The notes under the pieces are model-generated. The model made no database searches. It saw only the letters and a program-made list of their open reading frames with translations, and had not been told where the DNA came from. This document shows, one piece after another, positions 60,146-64,000 of a stretch of 64,000 bases of DNA. Positions within the stretch are counted from its first letter, which is position 1. Every line of letters starts with the position of its first letter. The position numbers and the translations under genes are program-made. The stretch comes from an uncultured Porphyromonadaceae bacterium (GTDB lineage: Bacteria > Bacteroidota > Bacteroidia > Bacteroidales > Muribaculaceae): NCBI GenBank assembly GCA_947175425.1, contig CAMWMR010000015.1:1-64000 (forward strand). Direction: 5' to 3'.

Positions 60146-63100
60146 TTAGTTGATTACGTTCTTTATAGTTTTATATTCCAGGCCTGCATCCTCCAGAGCG
60201 TTGAGGAAACGGCGGGTAATAAACATGTTAAGGGATGAGGAGAACACTATTTTGCGCGAATGCTCGGGGGAGAACACAATTATATATACGGGGACTTCTC
60301 CGGCTTTTACTTCGGAAAGGTCCTTGGGTTTCTCGGCCTTTTGAGCTTCCAGCTCGGCATCGAGAACGGCAATGAGTTCGTCGGTACGCTCGGGGGTGAC
60401 AACAATCTTGAGTTCTTTTACAAGCTTTCCGCGAAGGTCGTCGAGCGAGAGCATGCGATCCACGTTAAAACGGAGAACGCTGGCACCGGTCATTTTGTTC
60501 TTTATCTTTCGGCATGTACCGCAAACGTATACGGGTGTTCCCACAATGCAAAGGCGCTGGAATTCGGCACGCTGTTTTTCGAAGAGCATAAAGTCGGTGC
60601 TGCCGGTGTAGTCTTCCACTTTCACAATTGTCATTGTGCCGCCGTTGGAGGTTTTTCGTTCGTCCACGGCAGTAACCATTCCGGCAAAGTTCACGCCGGA
60701 GAGTTCCACGTTTATATCGTTCTTTTCCTGCGTTGTATAGGGAGCGCCACAGGTTACTTCCACCCAATAGGGGTCGAGCGGATGTGCCGAAAGGTACATT
60801 CCCACGAGGTCGCGCTCGCGGTTAAGGAGAGTGAGATGATCCCATTGCGGCATGGGGTCGATTTTGGGACGGCACGAGTCGCGCAGTTCTTCGTCGTCGA
60901 AACCGAAGAGCGAGCTTTCCTGCATGCGGGCGGCATTCTGGTGCTGTGCGCCGTAACGGATTAGCCTTTCGGCCACGGTTTCGCCTTTGGGGCCGGCCTC
61001 GCAATAGAGGTCCTCGCGTTTTGTGCCGGGGAAGCAATCGAAAGCGCCGGCAAGGACAAAGTTATCGAACACACGCCTGTTGACACTCTGCGAGGGTACG
61101 CGCTCAACAAAGTCGTAAATATCCTTGAACGGACCATTTTTCTCGCGTTCTTCAATGATTGTGCGCACAACGTCGGTACCCACGCCTTTGATTGCCGAGA
61201 GGCCGAAGCGTATGACGCCGGGTTCGCTCACGCTGAATGTTGCAAACGATTCGTTAACATCGGGGCCTTTGACCTGCAGCCCCATGGCGCGGCACTCGTC
61301 CATGTAGAACGAGAGTTTGGTAATATCGTCGAGGTTTCGGCTAAGCACGGCCGCCATGAATTCGGCGGGATAGTTGGCTTTGAGATAACCGGTCTGGAAA
61401 GCTACCCACGAGTAGCATGTGGCATGACTTTTGTTGAAAGCGTAGGACGCGAATTTTTCCCATTCGCCCCAAATTTTTTCAAGCACCTTTTTATCGTGCC
61501 CGCGTTCGGCACCGCCTTCAAGGAATTTTTCCTTAAGCTCGTTCATCTTGTCGATGAGCTTTTTACCCATTGCCTTACGGAGTGTGTCGCTCTGGCCGCG
61601 GGTAAAACCGGCAAGCTGGCGCGAGAGGAGCATGACCTGTTCCTGGTACACTGTAATGCCATAGGTGTCCTTGAGGTAGGTCTCCATTTCGGGAATATCG
61701 TACTCGATTTTTGCCTCGCCGTGTTTACGGGCAATGAACTCGGGTATTTTTTCCATAGGACCCGGACGGTATAGTGCGTTCATGGCAATGAGGTCCTCGA
61801 AAACGCTTGGCTTGAGATCGCGCAGATAGCGCTGCATGCCGGTTGATTCGAACTGGAACGTCCCTACGGTGGCACCTCGGCTGTAGAGCTCGTAGGTTTT
61901 GGGGTCGTCGATGGGAATGTTGTCTATATCGACTTCAATACCCTGCGAGCGTCGTATGTTTTCTATTGCATCGCGGATAATGCTGAGGGTCTTGAGGCCG
62001 AGGAAGTCCATTTTTATAAGACCGGTATCCTCGATAACACGTCCTTCGTACTGCGTTACAAGAATGCGGTCGCCGTTTTTGTCGGCGGCAACACTCACGG
62101 GAACCCAGTCGGTTACATCGTCGCGGCAAATAATTACACCGCAGGCATGTACACCCACGTTGCGCACCGTTCCCTCCAGCTTGTTTGCAAAGTTCATAAG
62201 CTCGCGCACGGCAGGATTCTGATCCATTTCCTGCTGGAATTCGGGAAGATAGTTAATGCAGTTGCTTATGGTGGGCTTAAGCTCTTTTTCCTTTTTGGGG
62301 TCGTTGGGGTCGATTGGCATGTGCGCCGGAATGAGCTTTGTAAGTCCGTTGGCCAGCGGAATTGGAAGATTCATCACGCGAGCCACGTCCTTGATTGCGC
62401 TCTTGGCGGCCATGGTGCCGTAGGTTATGATATGGGCAACGTTTGGAGCGCCGTAACGCTCGGTAACATAGTTGAGTACGGTTTCGCGTCCGTCGTCATC
62501 GAAGTCAACATCGATATCAGGGAGTGAAATACGGTCGGGATTGAGGAAACGTTCGAAAAGCAAGTCGTACTTCAAGGGATCCACTTGCGTGATTCCAAGA
62601 CAGTAGGCCACTACCGAGCCGGCAGCTGAACCACGGCCCGGACCAATGCTCACGCCAAGCTGACGCCCTACACGGATAAAGTCCTCCACAATAAGGAAGT
62701 AACCAGGGAAACCCATGGTTTTCATTATGTAGAGCTCAAAATTTATACGTTCCTCAATTTCGGGACTGAGGGGCATTTCGTAACGGCGTGCGGCGCCTTC
62801 GTAAGTTATTTTTTTGAGGTAATCGGCCTCGAATTTTATTCTGTACAGTTTCTGGTATCCGCCGAGACGGTCGATTTTCTTCTGCGCCTCCTCGGGCGAA
62901 AGCACAACGTTTCCGTTTTCATCGCGCGTAAACTCCTCGAACAGCTCCTGTTCGGTTATGCGGCTGCGATATTCCTCCTCGGTGCCGAATTCCTCGGGAA
63001 TGGCGTAGTTGGGCATGATTGGAGCGTGGTCGATGTCGTACTCCTCCACCCCGGCTGCAATGTCCACGGTGTTGCTCAGCGCCTCGGGAATGTCGCCGAA

Positions 63101-64000
63101 AACGGTCTCCATTTCGGAACAGGTCTTGAACCATTCCTGCTTGCTGTAGAGCATGCGGTTTTCGTCGGTGACATATTTGTTTGTCGACAAACACACCAGA
63201 CGGTCGTGTGCTTCGGCATCGGCCTCGTCGACAAAATGCACATCGTTGGTTGCGATTATGCGTACATCGTGCTTGCGGGCAAGTTCTATAAGCTGAGGCT
63301 CAATGCTTTTTTGCAGTTCAAAGGCTTCGTGGTTGGCGCGCGGCACTGTTGCTTTGTGGCGCTGCAGCTCAATGTAATAATCGCTGCCGAAAGTTTGCTT
63401 GAACCATGCCACGGCCTCGTCGGCTCCGACCATATCGCCGGCAAGCAGCTTTTTGGGAACTTCCCCACCAAGGCATGCCGAGCAGATTATGAGGCCTTCG
63501 CGATGTGCGGCGAGCGACTGACGGTCGGTTCGCGGATGAAAATAGTAACCCTCGGTCCATGCCTGCGACACAAGTTTTATAAGGTTTTTATATCCGCGCT
63601 CGTTCTTTGCAAGTACAATAAGGTGGGCGCCTTTGTCCTTTGAGTCGGTGCGGTCGTGCATGTCGCCTTTCGCCACATACATCTCGCATCCGAGAATTGG
63701 CTTCAAGTGCTCGCTTTTTGCCTTTGCCAAAGCTTGTTGTGCGGCGTCAATGGCTTCGGCGTCGCCGGTTTCCTCGGCTTTACGCAGAGCATCGGCGGCA
63801 TCGGCAACTTTGCCTTTCACCTTTTTATTATGCTTCTTCACCTCGTTGAAAAAAGCCTTTGCACCGAACATGTTTCCGTGGTCGGTGAGCGCTATGGCGG
63901 GCATGCCGTCGGCAACGGCTTTTTTTATAAGGCCCGATATGGACGAAAGTCCGTCGAGCAGCGAGTATTGCGAGTGAACGTGAAGATGTACAAATTGAGG
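60146..64000 (-). CDS. dnaE: DNA polymerase III alpha subunit (5' end cut)
   Basis: Replicative polymerase; the frame is open to base 64000, so only a few N-terminal residues are missing (the visible start reads PQFVHLHVHSQYSLLDG). The PHP domain includes LHVHSQYS and ALTDHGNMFGA. The palm has GPGRGSAAGSVVAYCLGIT and PDIDVDFDDDGR with the catalytic Asp pair, and a third Asp follows downstream. The helix-hairpin-helix and the OB-fold (GMVTAVDERKTSNGGTMTIVKVEDYTG) near the C-terminus are present. It heads the trxA-nnr-DUF4831 operon. Confidence 0.96.
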   Translation of the reverse strand, partial: PQFVHLHVHSQYSLLDGLSSISGLIKKAVADGMPAIALTDHGNMFGAKAFFNEVKKHNKKVKGKVADAADALRKAEETGDAEAIDAAQQALAKAKSEHLKPILGCEMYVAKGDMHDRTDSKDKGAHLIVLAKNERGYKNLIKLVSQAWTEGYYFHPRTDRQSLAAHREGLIICSACLGGEVPKKLLAGDMVGADEAVAWFKQTFGSDYYIELQRHKATVPRANHEAFELQKSIEPQLIELARKHDVRIIATNDVHFVDEADAEAHDRLVCLSTNKYVTDENRMLYSKQEWFKTCSEMETVFGDIPEALSNTVDIAAGVEEYDIDHAPIMPNYAIPEEFGTEEEYRSRITEQELFEEFTRDENGNVVLSPEEAQKKIDRLGGYQKLYRIKFEADYLKKITYEGAARRYEMPLSPEIEERINFELYIMKTMGFPGYFLIVEDFIRVGRQLGVSIGPGRGSAAGSVVAYCLGITQVDPLKYDLLFERFLNPDRISLPDIDVDFDDDGRETVLNYVTERYGAPNVAHIITYGTMAAKSAIKDVARVMNLPIPLANGLTKLIPAHMPIDPNDPKKEKELKPTISNCINYLPEFQQEMDQNPAVRELMNFANKLEGTVRNVGVHACGVIICRDDVTDWVPVSVAADKNGDRILVTQYEGRVIEDTGLIKMDFLGLKTLSIIRDAIENIRRSQGIEVDIDNIPIDDPKTYELYSRGATVGTFQFESTGMQRYLRDLKPSVFEDLIAMNALYRPGPMEKIPEFIARKHGEAKIEYDIPEMETYLKDTYGITVYQEQVMLLSRQLAGFTRGQSDTLRKAMGKKLIDKMNELKEKFLEGGAERGHDKKVLEKIWGEWEKFASYAFNKSHATCYSWVAFQTGYLKANYPAEFMAAVLSRNLDDITKLSFYMDECRAMGLQVKGPDVNESFATFSVSEPGVIRFGLSAIKGVGTDVVRTIIEEREKNGPFKDIYDFVERVPSQSVNRRVFDNFVLAGAFDCFPGTKREDLYCEAGPKGETVAERLIRYGAQHQNAARMQESSLFGFDDEELRDSCRPKIDPMPQWDHLTLLNRERDLVGMYLSAHPLDPYWVEVTCGAPYTTQEKNDINVELSGVNFAGMVTAVDERKTSNGGTMTIVKVEDYTGSTDFMLFEKQRAEFQRLCIVGTPVYVCGTCRKIKNKMTGASVLRFNVDRMLSLDDLRGKLVKELKIVVTPERTDELIAVLDAELEAQKAEKPKDLSEVKAGEVPVYIIVFSPEHSRKIVFSSSLNMFITRRFLNALEDAGLEYKTIKNVIN

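Overview
This is a chromosomal stretch from a Bacteroidota species, most likely order Bacteroidales; base composition near 50 % GC and the gene content make Muribaculaceae or a close relative my best guess (inference). Evidence: a short primary sigma factor (286 aa) without region 1.1, promoters of the Bacteroidota form TTTG-N19/20-TAnnTTTG upstream of many genes, a Bacteroidota-only small ribosome-associated protein (DUF4295 family), DUF3316, DUF4831, PCMD and DUF5106-type envelope proteins, a lipid-anchored TamA-like protein (TamL type), and C-terminal tails resembling type IX secretion signals. I see no insertion sequence, integrase, phage, plasmid or CRISPR locus; this is mostly core genome.

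Layout. 1-1.8 kb: end of class II fructose-bisphosphate aldolase, rpsU, and a pRiA4b ORF-3-like protein. 1.9-4.7 kb: cardiolipin synthase, two HD-domain hydrolases and a small membrane protein. 4.7-10.6 kb (minus): ilvE, then the parC / DUF3316 / S41-peptidase operon. 10.7-15.4 kb: rpmB-rpmG-DUF4295 with a foldable leader, lysC, an ABC-F ATPase, a Dabb protein and a small winged-helix protein. 15.4-20 kb: orphan histidine kinase, SIS isomerase, degenerate PfkB protein, ribH, two small envelope proteins and SUI1/YciH. 20-28.4 kb (minus): rplS, a hybrid operon of TPR-histidine kinase, TamL and HAD phosphatase, an apparently unannotated ncRNA, a thioredoxin-like lipoprotein/periplasmic protein and nadB. 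28.6-34.5 kb: MATE exporter, SufT-like factor, lpxH, NatAB-type ABC exporter and rpoD. 34.6-40.7 kb (minus): efp, mfd and a secreted starch-binding protein. 40.9-48.4 kb: beta-helix lipoprotein, glycosyltransferase, esterase, recF, DUF721, thioesterase, tRNA-Glu / rpsT / tRNA-Glu, HAD hydrolase and ribF. 48.6-56.6 kb: PCMD protein, pnp (minus), acpP, fabF, mtnN, AlbA-like protein and a PNGase F-like enzyme. 56.8-64 kb: small membrane protein, DUF4831, nnr, trxA and dnaE (open at the right edge).

Main themes are translation (rpsU, rpmB, rpmG, rplS, rpsT, efp, tRNAs), replication and repair (parC, recF, mfd, dnaE), envelope biogenesis (cls, lpxH, SIS isomerase, TamL, acpP/fabF) and cofactors (ribH, ribF, nadB, nnr). 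Points most worth a second look: a ~270-nt independent RNA gene at 25664-25933 with textbook promoter and terminator; an intrinsic terminator encoded inside a signal-peptide sequence just downstream of nadB; the rpmB leader fold; a PNGase F-like enzyme carrying a sorting tail; an ABC-F protein with one intact and one dead composite ATP site; a PfkB protein lacking its catalytic Asp; and a 34-bp perfect palindrome.
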